From contig CAJJBH010000036.1 in the NCBI GenBank assembly GCA_905182355.1, positions 1 through 59,712 of the forward strand: a stretch of DNA of 59,712 bases, written 5' to 3'. Below are positions 20,280 to 29,741 of the stretch, piece by piece; within the stretch, counting starts at the first letter, position 1; every line of letters starts with the position of its first letter. The DNA comes from an uncultured Paracoccaceae bacterium. GTDB taxonomy: Bacteria; Pseudomonadota; Alphaproteobacteria; Rhodobacterales; Rhodobacteraceae. The translations under genes and the position numbers were made by a program. A model generated the notes under the pieces. That model did no database searches. It was not told the DNA's origin and saw nothing but the letters and a program-made list of their open reading frames with translations.

Positions 20280-20450
20280 TTACTCGCTCTCACTGATGTC
20301 ATTTTGTATTGATGTGGTCACGATCTGTGGAAATTTCAGCAATTGGCCGTGCTTGTTGCCCTCCTGTTCGGCTAAGCTTGCGGTGCCAACAGACAAAGCC
20401 ACAAAAAGGGCTGCAAACAGACCGCCACAAACGATAAAGCGATTTTCCAT
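20280..20450 (-). CDS. small secreted protein of unknown function
   Basis: A 56-residue frame read leftward. It starts MENRFIVCGG, followed by a strongly hydrophobic stretch (LFAALFVALSVGTASLA) with a good signal-peptidase site after SLA, leaving a mature peptide of about 29 residues (EQEGNKHGQ...ISESE). A GAGGT sits upstream. An in-frame ATG three codons earlier is an alternative start, but it lies too close to that site. The gene is convergent with the radical SAM gene and divergent from gyrA. I do not recognise a family. Signal peptide and ribosome-binding site make it plausible. Confidence 0.55.
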   Translation of the reverse strand: MENRFIVCGGLFAALFVALSVGTASLAEQEGNKHGQLLKFPQIVTTSIQNDISESE

Positions 20451-20676
20451 GCCAAACATTACCTCTTCATCTGATCCTATGTTGATCCATATTTTACGCC
20501 GCGACGGTTAAGGTTTCGTTACGCCAAACAAAAATATTGTTAGCGTTGCCGAAATTTACGGAACTATGAACATCCGTCCGAAGGCGTAAAACCCGCTATA
20601 AGCATTGCACAGCATATGCTATTTCTGATAGGTATAGACGCATCATATAGAACCCTAAAACAGAACGGGCCGCCAC

Positions 20677-23427
20677 GTGAACGACACGCCACAACCCCCT
20701 GAAAATGATTATGAAAACCTACCTACACGTCCTGTGTATGATGGCCCCTCGATATCGATCGAGCAGGAAATGCGCACGTCCTATTTGGACTATGCGATGT
20801 CTGTCATCGTTAGCCGTGCAATTCCGGACCTACGCGACGGGTTAAAACCGGTCCACCGCCGCATTCTTTATGCGATGCACGAGACCAATAACACGCACGA
20901 TAAATCCTACCGCAAATCGGCCCGTGCGGTCGGTGAAGTCATGGGTAAATACCACCCGCATGGTGACTCTGCAATTTACGACGCGCTTGTGCGTATGGCC
21001 CAAGATTTCTCAATGTCGCTTCCCCTTTTGGATGGTCAAGGCAACTTTGGTTCTATGGACGGCGATAACGCCGCCGCGATGCGTTACACCGAAGTGCGCA
21101 TGGACAAACCTGCAGCTTATTTGTTGCAAGACATTGACAAAGACACCGTTGATTTCCAAGACAATTATGATGGTAAAGACCGCGAACCAACAGTTCTACC
21201 TGCCCGCTTTCCCAACATGCTGGTCAATGGCGCGGGCGGTATCGCTGTCGGCATGGCAACCAACATTCCACCGCACAATTTGGGCGAAGTGATCGAAGCA
21301 ACCTTAGCCCTTATCGAAGAGCCTGACTTGTCGTCTGAACAGCTGATTGAATATGTTCCGGGCCCCGACTTCCCAACAGGTGGCATAATGCTAGGCCGGA
21401 CTGGCGCGCGCAAAGCTTACCTTGAGGGGCGTGGCAGCGTGATTGTACGTGCCAAAACCCGTGTCGAAGAAATCAGAAAAGACCGCTACGCGATTATTCT
21501 TGATGAAATTCCCTATCAAGTGAACAAGGCCACGATGATCGAACGGATCGCGGAAGCGGCCCGTGACAAGAAGATCGAAGGTATAGCGCACGTCCAAGAC
21601 GAGTCTGATCGCAACGGTGTACGTGTTGTCGTTGAACTTAAGCGCGACGCGACCGCTGAAGTGGTGATGAACCAGCTCTTCCGTTTCACGCCAATGCAAA
21701 CCTATTTCAGCTGTAACATGCTGGCGCTGAATGGTGGTCGCCCTGAACAGTTGACCCTGCGCCGCTTCCTCACATCCTTCATTGATTTCCGCGAAGATGT
21801 TGTAGCGCGCCGCACTGCTTTTAACCTGCGCAAGGCCCGCGAACGCAGCCATGTGTTATGTGGTTTAGCCGTTGCTGTTACCAACATAGATGAAATCGTC
21901 GCCTCAATCCGATCTTCTGCAGATGCATCCGAAGCGCGTCAAAAGCTGATGACCCGTCGCTGGCCTGCCGAAGACATCCTACCCTATATCGCGCTGATTG
22001 ATGATCCAACCCACACGGCAAATGACGATGGTACGTATAACCTATCCGAAGTCCAAGCCCGCGCCATTTTAGAACTGCGTCTACAGCGCCTGACCCAGAT
22101 TGGTGTTAAAGAAGTCACCGATGAGCTGGAAGAACTGGCCGCTAAGATCAAGGAATACCTAGAAATTCTTGGCAGCCGTGACCGTATCATGGGCATCATT
22201 TCAGACGAGTTGATCGAAATTCGTGACCAATTCGCTGTTCCACGTCGTACGCAGATTGTTGACTGGTCTGGTGACATGGAAGACGAAGACCTGATCGAAA
22301 AAGAAGACATGGTTGTGACTGTCACCTCTGGTGGCTACATCAAACGTACGCCTTTGGTCGATTTCCGCGCCCAAAAGCGTGGCGGTAAAGGTGTTGCTGG
22401 GATGCAGACCAAAGAAGAAGACGTGATTACGACCCTCTTCGTCGCCAACACACACACGCAACTGTTGTTCTTCACAACTGACGGCATGGCTTACAAGCTT
22501 AAAACGTGGCGCCTGCCCCAAGGTGGTCGCACGTCCAAAGGCAAGGCGATCGTCAACATTTTGCCAATTCCACCCGGCGTCTCAATCGCGGCGATTATGC
22601 CGGTTGATCGGGACGAGGAGGAGTGGGGTGACCTGCAAGTGGTCTTTGCCACCTCGGCAGGCACAGTTCGACGCAACAAACTGTCCGATTTCACCAACGT
22701 GAAATCCAACGGCAAGATTGCGATGAAGTTCGAGGACGATCACGCAGAAACCACCATGATTAACGCGCGTATCGCGTCTCATGATGACGATGTAATGCTG
22801 ATCACCAATTCGGGTCGTGCCATTCGCTTCCCTGCTACAGATGTTCGCGTCTTCAACAGCCGCGCCTCGGTTGGTGTTCGTGGGATCAGATTGAACGGCG
22901 ATGATACTGTTGTTTCCATGTCGATTATCCGTCACTTCGATGCGACTTCCGAAGAACGTACCGCATACCTTAAAATGCGCCGCGCGATGGCAGGCATTGC
23001 AGATGATACGGAAACGGACGAGGAAGAAGCACTCGCAGATCCAAACTTCTCGAACGAGCGGTATGTGGAAATGTCAGCGGCCGAAAACCTAATCCTTACA
23101 ATTTCGTCACAAGGATCAGGTAAACTGTCATCCAGCCATGATTATCCTGTCCGTGGACGTGGTGGTATGGGGGTTACGGCGATGGACAAAGCGATGCGCG
23201 GCGGCGAAATCGTCGCGTCGTTCCCAGTGGAAATGGACGACCAGATCATGCTTGCCACATCCAAGGGGCAATCGATCCGTGTGCCAGTTGAAGGCATCAG
23301 CTTTCGTTCACGCAGTGCGGGGGGCGTCAAAGTCTTCAACACGGGTAAGAACGAAGTTGTGGTCAGCGTTGCATGGATTGCAGATCAAGGTGACGAAGAT
23401 GACGAAGGCGGCGATACCGAAGAATAA
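20677..23427 (+). CDS. gyrA: DNA gyrase subunit A
   Basis: A 916-residue type II topoisomerase subunit that cuts and passes DNA with GyrB to introduce negative supercoils. The catalytic tyrosine is in [11 protein letters not shown] (about Tyr137). The quinolone-resistance region reads [13 protein letters not shown], with Ser98 and Asp102 at the positions of E. coli Ser83 and Asp87, so both are the susceptible residues. The C-terminal beta-pinwheel contains the GyrA box QKRGGKG near residue 565, followed by an acidic tail. The start is GTG. The C-terminal domain carries an acidic insertion around [14 protein letters not shown] strong terminator follows. Confidence 0.97.
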   Translation: MNDTPQPPENDYENLPTRPVYDGPSISIEQEMRTSYLDYAMSVIVSRAIPDLRDGLKPVHRRILYAMHETNNTHDKSYRKSARAVGEVMGKYHPHGDSAIYDALVRMAQDFSMSLPLLDGQGNFGSMDGDNAAAMRYTEVRMDKPAAYLLQDIDKDTVDFQDNYDGKDREPTVLPARFPNMLVNGAGGIAVGMATNIPPHNLGEVIEATLALIEEPDLSSEQLIEYVPGPDFPTGGIMLGRTGARKAYLEGRGSVIVRAKTRVEEIRKDRYAIILDEIPYQVNKATMIERIAEAARDKKIEGIAHVQDESDRNGVRVVVELKRDATAEVVMNQLFRFTPMQTYFSCNMLALNGGRPEQLTLRRFLTSFIDFREDVVARRTAFNLRKARERSHVLCGLAVAVTNIDEIVASIRSSADASEARQKLMTRRWPAEDILPYIALIDDPTHTANDDGTYNLSEVQARAILELRLQRLTQIGVKEVTDELEELAAKIKEYLEILGSRDRIMGIISDELIEIRDQFAVPRRTQIVDWSGDMEDEDLIEKEDMVVTVTSGGYIKRTPLVDFRAQKRGGKGVAGMQTKEEDVITTLFVANTHTQLLFFTTDGMAYKLKTWRLPQGGRTSKGKAIVNILPIPPGVSIAAIMPVDRDEEEWGDLQVVFATSAGTVRRNKLSDFTNVKSNGKIAMKFEDDHAETTMINARIASHDDDVMLITNSGRAIRFPATDVRVFNSRASVGVRGIRLNGDDTVVSMSIIRHFDATSEERTAYLKMRRAMAGIADDTETDEEEALADPNFSNERYVEMSAAENLILTISSQGSGKLSSSHDYPVRGRGGMGVTAMDKAMRGGEIVASFPVEMDDQIMLATSKGQSIRVPVEGISFRSRSAGGVKVFNTGKNEVVVSVAWIADQGDEDDEGGDTEE

Positions 23428-23456
23428 CGCCTTCATTCATCTTGCTAAAAAAACTT

Positions 23457-23496
23457 CCGCCGGAGGCTCCAATCAGAGCCTCCGGCGGTTTCATTT
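23457..23496 (+). terminator. strong intrinsic terminator after gyrA
   Basis: A perfect 13-base stem (CCGCCGGAGGCTC at 23457-23469 with its complement at 23476-23488) around a six-base loop, followed by TTTCATTT and preceded by a run of A. It may also serve transcripts from the other side. Confidence 0.9.
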
Positions 23497-23568
23497 CCAA
23501 TGACACGGCACACCAAAAAATGCGCCAAATCAATCTATCGCGCAGGCCACCGGCCCTGCTCCGTTAAA

Positions 23569-25044
23569 TCACAGCTTATAAATGTCGCTAAATTTGGCCT
23601 TCAAATATGCGATCAACGGCTGTTCTGTTGGGGCCATACCGCTGGCCCGTTCAATCACCTCACGTGGTTCATACAGGCCACCGTGTTGTTGAACATTGTT
23701 TTGCAGCCAGCCAGTTGCACGCGCGGTATCACCTTGCGCCAACTGATCATCTAATTCAGGGATCGCGTCCCGCATCGCTTCATTCAAGCAACCCGCATAC
23801 ACGTTGCCAAGCGAATAGGTTGGGAAGTATCCAAACAGGCCAACGGGCCAATGCACATCTTGCAGAACACCATTGCTGGCCTTGTCGACCTTAAAGCCAA
23901 AGTCAGCTTCAAACCGATCATTCCATGCGCCCTCAAGATCACCAACTTGCAGATCACCTGCCATCAATGCACGTTCCAGATCAAAGCGCAGCAAAACGTG
24001 CAGGTTATACTGCACCTCATCCGCTTCGGTCCGAATAAAGCCATCGTTTACACGGTTCACAGCGCCATAGAATGCCTCGGCATCTGGCACACCAAATTCG
24101 CCAAACGCTTCACGCATTTCTTTAAACAACCAACCCGTAAAGGCACGACTGCGCCCCATTTGGTTTTCATAAATCCGACTTTGGCTTTCATGCACGCCCA
24201 TCGACACACCTTGACCCAAGGGCGTCAGCAGATAATCAGAATCAATTCCTTGTTCATAACAGGCGTGTCCAACTTCGTGGATGGTTGAATAGAAGCAATT
24301 GAATGGATCAGCCTCGTTAGTTCGGGTTGTGATCCGAACGTCCAAGCCACTGCCAGAACTGAACGGATGCACCGCTTTATCAACGCGGCCCTTGCTCATG
24401 TCATAGCCAAAAGTTTTGGCCAAATGTCGCGTCAATTTCATCTGCTTTCCGGTGTCAAACATACCTGACAAAGCGGCTGGCGCTTCCGCGTCGCGGATAG
24501 CGGCACGCAAAGCTGACAATTCAGGACGCAAGGCCCCAAACATCGCTTCCAAATCTGCGGCAGTTGTCCCCGGTTCATAGTCAGCCAGCATTGCATCATA
24601 TACGTCGCCACCTGCAGCCAGTGCTTCCCCCTCTTGACGCTTAAGGTTAATCACTTCCTCAAACGTAGAGGCAAACGCCGCTACATCATCGTCTTCACGC
24701 GCCTCAGCCCATTTGCCTTGTGACATCGACGTCACACGCGCAAGTGTTGCAGCCAAATCAGCAGGCACTTTGCTGGTGCGATCAAAGCTGCGTTGAATGT
24801 GGCGCACCTGTGCGCGGCCAACTTCATCCAAACCAGCCGTCTCGATCTTTGCCAACCAGTCCCCAACGCGTGGATCTGTATGGCGCGCATGCAAGACACC
24901 CTCAATTGCGGCCATTTCTTCACCGCGCTGAGGTGCCGCATCCTTTGGCATCATTGTCTCTTGATCCCAGCCCAAACGGCCCGCGATTTGGCCAAGGGCT
25001 GTTGTTTCGCGAGTGAACGCCATCAGGTCATCATAAGCTGTCAT
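23569..25044 (-). CDS. M32 carboxypeptidase (Taq family)
   Basis: A 491-residue zinc metallopeptidase with the active-site motif HEVGH in STIHEVGHACYEQG, and the family segment HESQSRIYENQMGRS downstream that supplies the third ligand region. M32 enzymes remove C-terminal residues from peptides in the cytoplasm. Length is normal. It starts four bases after the ctaA stop and so forms the last gene of a leftward trmJ-ctaA-carboxypeptidase unit; no functional link among the three is evident. Confidence 0.92.
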   Translation of the reverse strand: MTAYDDLMAFTRETTALGQIAGRLGWDQETMMPKDAAPQRGEEMAAIEGVLHARHTDPRVGDWLAKIETAGLDEVGRAQVRHIQRSFDRTSKVPADLAATLARVTSMSQGKWAEAREDDDVAAFASTFEEVINLKRQEGEALAAGGDVYDAMLADYEPGTTAADLEAMFGALRPELSALRAAIRDAEAPAALSGMFDTGKQMKLTRHLAKTFGYDMSKGRVDKAVHPFSSGSGLDVRITTRTNEADPFNCFYSTIHEVGHACYEQGIDSDYLLTPLGQGVSMGVHESQSRIYENQMGRSRAFTGWLFKEMREAFGEFGVPDAEAFYGAVNRVNDGFIRTEADEVQYNLHVLLRFDLERALMAGDLQVGDLEGAWNDRFEADFGFKVDKASNGVLQDVHWPVGLFGYFPTYSLGNVYAGCLNEAMRDAIPELDDQLAQGDTARATGWLQNNVQQHGGLYEPREVIERASGMAPTEQPLIAYLKAKFSDIYKL

Positions 25045-25048
25045 TGGA

Positions 25049-26194
25049 TCAAGTTCCTCGGATGGATGTTGTGACGGGATACGCTGATAGGAAACGCGCC
25101 CTTAGGATCAAGACCCACAAGAACACTGCCAGCAATTGATGTACAATGGCGATCTGCACAGGTGCCGCGTATAACACCGTAACAATCCCCAAAACGATTT
25201 GGGCGCACAATACACCAAAGGCAATGTTAAAGGCAGATTGCGTTTTGGGATGTGCAGATTTCCGACCCTTAAGCCAAACAAAGATGGCAAAAGCCAGCAG
25301 CGCATAGCCTACAACCCGGTGTATGAACTGCACCAAGCCAGGGCTTTCAAACAGGTTGCGCCACCACGGTTCCAACAAAAATGCAGAGGCGGGGAACAAC
25401 TGTCCCCCCATCAACGGCCAATCGGTATAACTGCGCCCAGCGTCAATACCAGCCACCAGCGCACCCAGCAGGATTTGCAGGAAGGCAAAATGCAACAGTC
25501 CTGTGGACAGGCCAAACAACTTGGCTTCCTTCCCGCGCCGTGCCTGCATTAAATCACGTTCGGGCCGCGAAAGCATCATCATATACCACGCGATGAACCC
25601 AAGTATTATAAACGCCAACCCCAGATGCGTCGCCAATCGATAGCTCGCCACATCTGTCATGCTTTCACCCGCGGTCACGCCAGAAGACACCATCCACCAG
25701 CCAATCGCGCCCTGCATGCCACCAAGTGCGCCGATGAACACCAATCTTGGCGTCCAACCTGTTGGGATTTGACGACGCAGTAGGAACCAGAAGAACCCAA
25801 CAGCCCAAACTAGACCAACAACGCGGCCAAGTTGACGGTGGCCCCATTCCCACCAATATATTACTTTAAAATCAGACAGCTGCATCCATTGGTTTTGAAT
25901 GCGAAATTCGTCAATCCCCTGATATTTGGCGAACTCTGACTGCCAATCAGCGGCATTGAGCGGCGGAATAGCCCCCGTAAAGGGACGCCATTCCGTGATG
26001 CTAAGCCCGCTGTCGGTCAAACGGGTCAAGCCACCCACGGCAATCATCAACACCACCAATGCAAACAGGATCATCAACCAAATGCGAATAGCACCACGGG
26101 CACCGCCCCTGCCCTTATCAATCAAACCGGCTTGCGCGACAGGCGATTTCTCAACACTGCCAACTTCTTCAAAAATACTGCGTTTGGTGCTCAT
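25049..26194 (-). CDS. ctaA: heme A synthase (COX15/CtaA)
   Basis: A 381-residue membrane enzyme that oxidises heme O to heme A for cytochrome c oxidase. About eight membrane segments are visible, with the four conserved heme-ligand histidines in WEWGHRQLGR, ATHLGLA, QFIHRVVGY and AIVHQLLA. The early GGLTRLTDSGLS motif is that of the proteobacterial/mitochondrial COX15 type. The start is the second ATG: GAGGG read leftward ends about seven bases before it and overlaps the first ATG. It follows trmJ by 61 bases and precedes the M32 peptidase by four. Confidence 0.95.
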   Translation of the reverse strand: MSTKRSIFEEVGSVEKSPVAQAGLIDKGRGGARGAIRIWLMILFALVVLMIAVGGLTRLTDSGLSITEWRPFTGAIPPLNAADWQSEFAKYQGIDEFRIQNQWMQLSDFKVIYWWEWGHRQLGRVVGLVWAVGFFWFLLRRQIPTGWTPRLVFIGALGGMQGAIGWWMVSSGVTAGESMTDVASYRLATHLGLAFIILGFIAWYMMMLSRPERDLMQARRGKEAKLFGLSTGLLHFAFLQILLGALVAGIDAGRSYTDWPLMGGQLFPASAFLLEPWWRNLFESPGLVQFIHRVVGYALLAFAIFVWLKGRKSAHPKTQSAFNIAFGVLCAQIVLGIVTVLYAAPVQIAIVHQLLAVFLWVLILRARFLSAYPVTTSIRGT

Positions 26195-26199
26195 CTTGA

Positions 26200-26204
26200 C
26201 CCTC
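26200..26204 (-). promoter_or_regulatory. ribosome-binding site deciding the ctaA start
   Basis: GAGGG read leftward, lying inside the first of two close in-frame start codons, so the second ATG (26194) is favoured. This is the same arrangement as at guaB. Confidence 0.55.
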
Positions 26205-26255
26205 ATGCCACGGTTTTAGCTAAAGTAGAGCGCGACGCAGCAATCGTCCAGCAGA

Positions 26256-26993
26256 TCAGTCGCCACGTTCTTTCCAACGGACCATCTGCCGCAGGACACC
26301 GTGGAACATCTGTATGTCAGCGCGCGTCAGCGGCATCCGGCTCCACATATTGCGCAGGTTCAGCTTCATGCTGGTCGCTTTATGGTCAGGATAGAAAAAG
26401 TTCGCCTCTTCCAGACGATCTTCATAATGACGGGCCAGATGCTCGACCTCTTGGCCGGTTGCCCAATTGGTGCCCGCCATTTCGACAACGTCATGTTCCA
26501 CGTTGCCCTGTTGGCGCATCCATTCGTAGCCCACCAGCAAAACACACTGCGCTAGGTTTAAGGACGCAAAACTCGGATTAACAGGAACCGAGATGATAGC
26601 ATTAGCTTGCGCGATATCTTCATTCTCTAGCCCTGCCCGCTCTGGCCCGAACAACACGGCAACCTTGCCGCCAGCCGCGATCTTTTCTGCCGCGATCTTC
26701 ATCGCAGCCTCGGGCGAATACACAGGTTTGGTCAAATCACGCGACCGCGCCGTTGTGGCAAATACGTAAGTACAATCGGCCAAACTGTCCGCCAAATCAT
26801 CCGACAATTGTGCGTCATCCAACAAGCGGCCAGCACCACTGGCCAATGCAACAGCAGCCTGATTGGGCCACCCGTCACGCGGGGCGACAATACGCATGCG
26901 ATCAAGGCCAAAATTATACATCGCCCGCGCAGCAGACCCGATGTTTTCGCCCATTTGAGGACGCACAAGCACAAAGAAAGGAATATCAACCAT
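26256..26993 (-). CDS. trmJ: tRNA/rRNA 2'-O-methyltransferase, TrmJ/SpoU family
   Basis: A 245-residue SPOUT methyltransferase with the three family motifs: GENIGSAARAMYNFG (motif 1), VLFGPERAGLENEDI (motif 2) and PVNPSFASLNLAQ (motif 3, the knotted SAM site). A C-terminal helical extension of about 90 residues is typical of TrmJ, which methylates position 32 of tRNAs. An in-frame upstream region of 28 codons looks unlike family members and I exclude it. First gene of a leftward trio with ctaA. Confidence 0.85.
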   Translation of the reverse strand: MVDIPFFVLVRPQMGENIGSAARAMYNFGLDRMRIVAPRDGWPNQAAVALASGAGRLLDDAQLSDDLADSLADCTYVFATTARSRDLTKPVYSPEAAMKIAAEKIAAGGKVAVLFGPERAGLENEDIAQANAIISVPVNPSFASLNLAQCVLLVGYEWMRQQGNVEHDVVEMAGTNWATGQEVEHLARHYEDRLEEANFFYPDHKATSMKLNLRNMWSRMPLTRADIQMFHGVLRQMVRWKERGD

Positions 26994-27118
26994 GCGCTTT
27001 CCATATCTAGCGGCTGCGCGACACACAATCACCTCTGACAAAACCGGACGCAAAAAAGTTTCCTTTTCCAAACACATCCGCTAGTGCTGCGACAAGTTTA
27101 GACAAAAGGACCACGCCA

Positions 27119-27751
27119 ATGGCCGCCAAAGCACCACAAATCGAACAACCACAGCTGTATATCATCACCCCTGCTGAATTTGAGTTGGACGTGTTTCCAG
27201 ACCTTTTGGCCCGCGTCTTGGACGCTCAGCCAATTGCCTGTGTCCGCATGGCATTGGCGACACAAGACGAACAACGGCTCTCGAAAGCTGCAGACGCTTT
27301 GCGTGAAGTCACCCATGCCCGTGATGTCGCTTTGGTTATTGCCGATCACATCCCGATGGTCGAACGCCTAGGCTTGGACGGCGTGCACCTTAGTGACGGA
27401 GCACATCAGGTGCGTTACGCACGCAAAGAATTAGGCGCAGATGCAATTGTCGGCGTACACAGTGCCACATCGCGCCATGACGGCATGGGCGCGGGCGAAG
27501 CTGGTGCAGATTACGTTTCCTTTGGTCCTGTGCGTGAAAATACATTAGGCGACGGCAGCTTTGCGGAAACCGAACTGTTTAAGTGGTGGTCCGAAGTGAT
27601 CGAAGTGCCCGTTGTTGCCGAAGGGCTTTTGAACATCGAGATGATTAAAATTCTTACCCCAATGACAGACTTCTTTGCATTTGGTGACGAAATCTGGGCC
27701 AGTGATGATCCAGTCGCCGCGTTAGCGACACTTACAGGCGCGATGTCTTAA
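27119..27751 (+). CDS. ThiE-like thiamine phosphate synthase family protein
   Basis: A 210-residue TIM-barrel protein of the ThiE/TenI family: DGVHLSDG, ADAIVGVHS and GADYVSFGPV follow the order of thiamine phosphate synthase. The early substrate motif (usually QLRxK) reads CVRMALAT, and the loop after FGPV lacks the usual FPTxTK. It may therefore be a divergent paralogue and not the biosynthetic enzyme. No other thi gene and no TPP riboswitch is near. It is divergent from trmJ and convergent with the HupE-like gene, with only three bases between stops. Confidence 0.65.
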   Translation: MAAKAPQIEQPQLYIITPAEFELDVFPDLLARVLDAQPIACVRMALATQDEQRLSKAADALREVTHARDVALVIADHIPMVERLGLDGVHLSDGAHQVRYARKELGADAIVGVHSATSRHDGMGAGEAGADYVSFGPVRENTLGDGSFAETELFKWWSEVIEVPVVAEGLLNIEMIKILTPMTDFFAFGDEIWASDDPVAALATLTGAMS

Positions 27752-27754
27752 GGC

Positions 27755-28897
27755 TTAAAAGAACACCCGCTCGACACACCAATAAGCACCAACAGCCGCA
27801 ATAACGCAGGATGCAGGGATCGCGATGCGCGCCCTGTACCATGCCTTGCGCCACATCGCCCCGACCGCAATGAAGGCCAGCGCGATAACCGTCAGTTGGC
27901 CGAATTCAACACCAATGTTGAAGGCGATAAGTGCTGGGATAAACTGCCCCTCAGGCAATCCAAACTCACCCAAGACGGACGCAAAGCCAAGCCCGTGCAG
28001 CAATCCGAACCCAAAAATCACGAACGGGCGCCACGGGCTTAACCCTTTCATAAAAATGTTTTCTACTGCGACATAGACAATCGATGCAGCGATCAACGGC
28101 TCAACAATGCTTCCAGGCACATTGACCCATCCCATCGCACCCAACGCGAGTGTGACAGTGTGGGCGAGTGTGAAGGCGCTGATTTGCCAAACCAAGGGGC
28201 GCAAATAAGTGCTAAGGAAAAACAAACCCAAAACAAATAGAATGTGATCCAGCCCTTTGGGCAAAATATGATCAAACCCCACTGGAATGTAGGATTTGAA
28301 GGTCTGCCATGCCGTCGTCTCACCGCCACCCTCAAGCGCAATCACAGGACTGGCTGTTCCAGGATTAACAAAACCAGTAAAAGGCGCTTCCACCCCTTGC
28401 TGCCTTAAAACCAGCGCGCCACGACCCGCAGGCCAATTTACAATAATATTCCTCGCGCCAGAAGGCATCGCAGCACTTAACGCCAGTGTTGAAATGCGGG
28501 GTTGCTCCAAGTCACTCATAACTTCCATGTCAAAACCCGACACAGCCAAAGCAACCGACCTGCCATCAACTTCAATCAAGGGTGCAGCATTAAAGCTGGC
28601 AATCAGTGCAGGCAATTTGACGCTGATCTCGTCGGGGCTAAGTGCGCGCAAAGCATCATAGCTATCTGCCTCGTCTGCCTCATCCGTATCCGTCACTTCG
28701 TCAAGATTGATACCTGCCAAGAATGCCTCGACGTTGGCACGCATGGAAAAGACCATTTTGCCGTCTACCACTTCCAAATCTGCAATAGTCGGCAAGGTTT
28801 CGTGGGCGCTCACAAAGCTGGTACATGTGATCAAGATACTTGACATCAACACAACAAGGCGCAGCTTAAGTAACAACCAATAGAAAGTCCGTAACAT
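27755..28897 (-). CDS. HupE/UreJ-family membrane protein
   Basis: About 380 residues. An N-terminal hydrophobic segment ends at FVSA-HE and looks like a signal peptide; a roughly 180-residue periplasmic domain follows; then six or seven membrane segments with conserved histidines in GLDHILFVLGLFF, LAHTVTLALG and LLHGLGFA, the HupE/UreJ_2 signature. Family members are proposed metal (Ni/Co) transporters. I start it at the ATG at 28897, with GAGAG seven bases upstream. Another Met 17 codons in is possible. Its start codon interlocks with that of the divergent DUF4198-type gene. Confidence 0.75.
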   Translation of the reverse strand: MLRTFYWLLLKLRLVVLMSSILITCTSFVSAHETLPTIADLEVVDGKMVFSMRANVEAFLAGINLDEVTDTDEADEADSYDALRALSPDEISVKLPALIASFNAAPLIEVDGRSVALAVSGFDMEVMSDLEQPRISTLALSAAMPSGARNIIVNWPAGRGALVLRQQGVEAPFTGFVNPGTASPVIALEGGGETTAWQTFKSYIPVGFDHILPKGLDHILFVLGLFFLSTYLRPLVWQISAFTLAHTVTLALGAMGWVNVPGSIVEPLIAASIVYVAVENIFMKGLSPWRPFVIFGFGLLHGLGFASVLGEFGLPEGQFIPALIAFNIGVEFGQLTVIALAFIAVGAMWRKAWYRARIAIPASCVIAAVGAYWCVERVFF

Positions 28898-29696
28898 GTA
28901 TTTCTCTCGCTTCATTCTTGCTGCTGCTCTTAGCATTCCAGCGGCTGCATCATCTGCACATGAGTTTTGGATTGAACCCCAGAGATTTCAAGTCGAAAGC
29001 GGCGAAGACATGGCGATTGATCTAAAAAATGGTCAAAATTTCGTTGGCACGCGATTGTCATATTTTCAAAACCAGTTCACGCGCTTTGAATTGGCGCAAG
29101 GCGACACCTTAATACCGGCAGAGGGGCGCACTGGGGACAGACCCGCGTTAAAGGCCACCGCACCGCAAGACGGTTTACTGGTCATTTTGCATGAAAGCAC
29201 ACCAAGTAGATTAAAGTACACAGAGTGGGCCAAATTCGCGAAATTTGCAGCCCATAAAGATTTTCCAAATGCCGAAGCCGATCATACAGCAGCTGGGTGG
29301 CCTCGTGAAGATTTCCGCGAAAGTTATACACGCCACGTTAAGGCATTGATGTCCGTTGGGACAGGGGAAGGAGCAGACCAAAAATATGGCATGGAGACGG
29401 AATTTGTTGCTCTCACCAATCCATACTCTGATGATTTTGATGGAACCATGCGGGTTCAAGTATTTTTTAAAGACACCCCTCGTGCTGACGCACAAGTCGA
29501 GGTGTTTGAACGTGCACCTGATGAAACCGTGGCGATCACATTATACCGTACAAATGACGAAGGCATCGCGTCCATTCCAGTAAAACCTGCACACACCTAC
29601 CTATTTGATGCAGTTGTTTTGCAACCCCACACAGCTGACGACAAATCTGTTTGGCAAACTCTGTGGGCTGCACTGACCTTTCAAGTGGCAAAATAG
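28896..29696 (+). CDS. periplasmic DUF4198-type protein
   Basis: A 266-residue exported protein. The signal peptide MYFSRFILAAALSIPAAASSA is cut before HEFW. The HEFWIEP start of the mature chain and the later beta-rich region (DTPRADAQVEVFE, LYRTNDEGIASIPV) are typical of DUF4198, often found with nickel/cobalt uptake systems. It is divergent from the HupE/UreJ-like gene, and both ATGs share the palindrome ACATGT. The common histidine-rich, metal-related theme suggests the two proteins work together. This is inference; no metal-responsive element is visible. Confidence 0.72.
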   Translation: MYFSRFILAAALSIPAAASSAHEFWIEPQRFQVESGEDMAIDLKNGQNFVGTRLSYFQNQFTRFELAQGDTLIPAEGRTGDRPALKATAPQDGLLVILHESTPSRLKYTEWAKFAKFAAHKDFPNAEADHTAAGWPREDFRESYTRHVKALMSVGTGEGADQKYGMETEFVALTNPYSDDFDGTMRVQVFFKDTPRADAQVEVFERAPDETVAITLYRTNDEGIASIPVKPAHTYLFDAVVLQPHTADDKSVWQTLWAALTFQVAK

Positions 29697-29741
29697 ACAG
29701 ATCGCCTTGCACCTGCCGCGCCTGCGGTCCAAAACCAATCT

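Noticed and set aside
20258-20282. Terminator after the radical SAM gene (AGCT-type stem)
   Set aside because: The stem is short and bulged and there is no T-run.
27001-27118. TPP riboswitch before the ThiE-like gene
   Set aside because: No thi-box consensus could be found in the 118-base gap.
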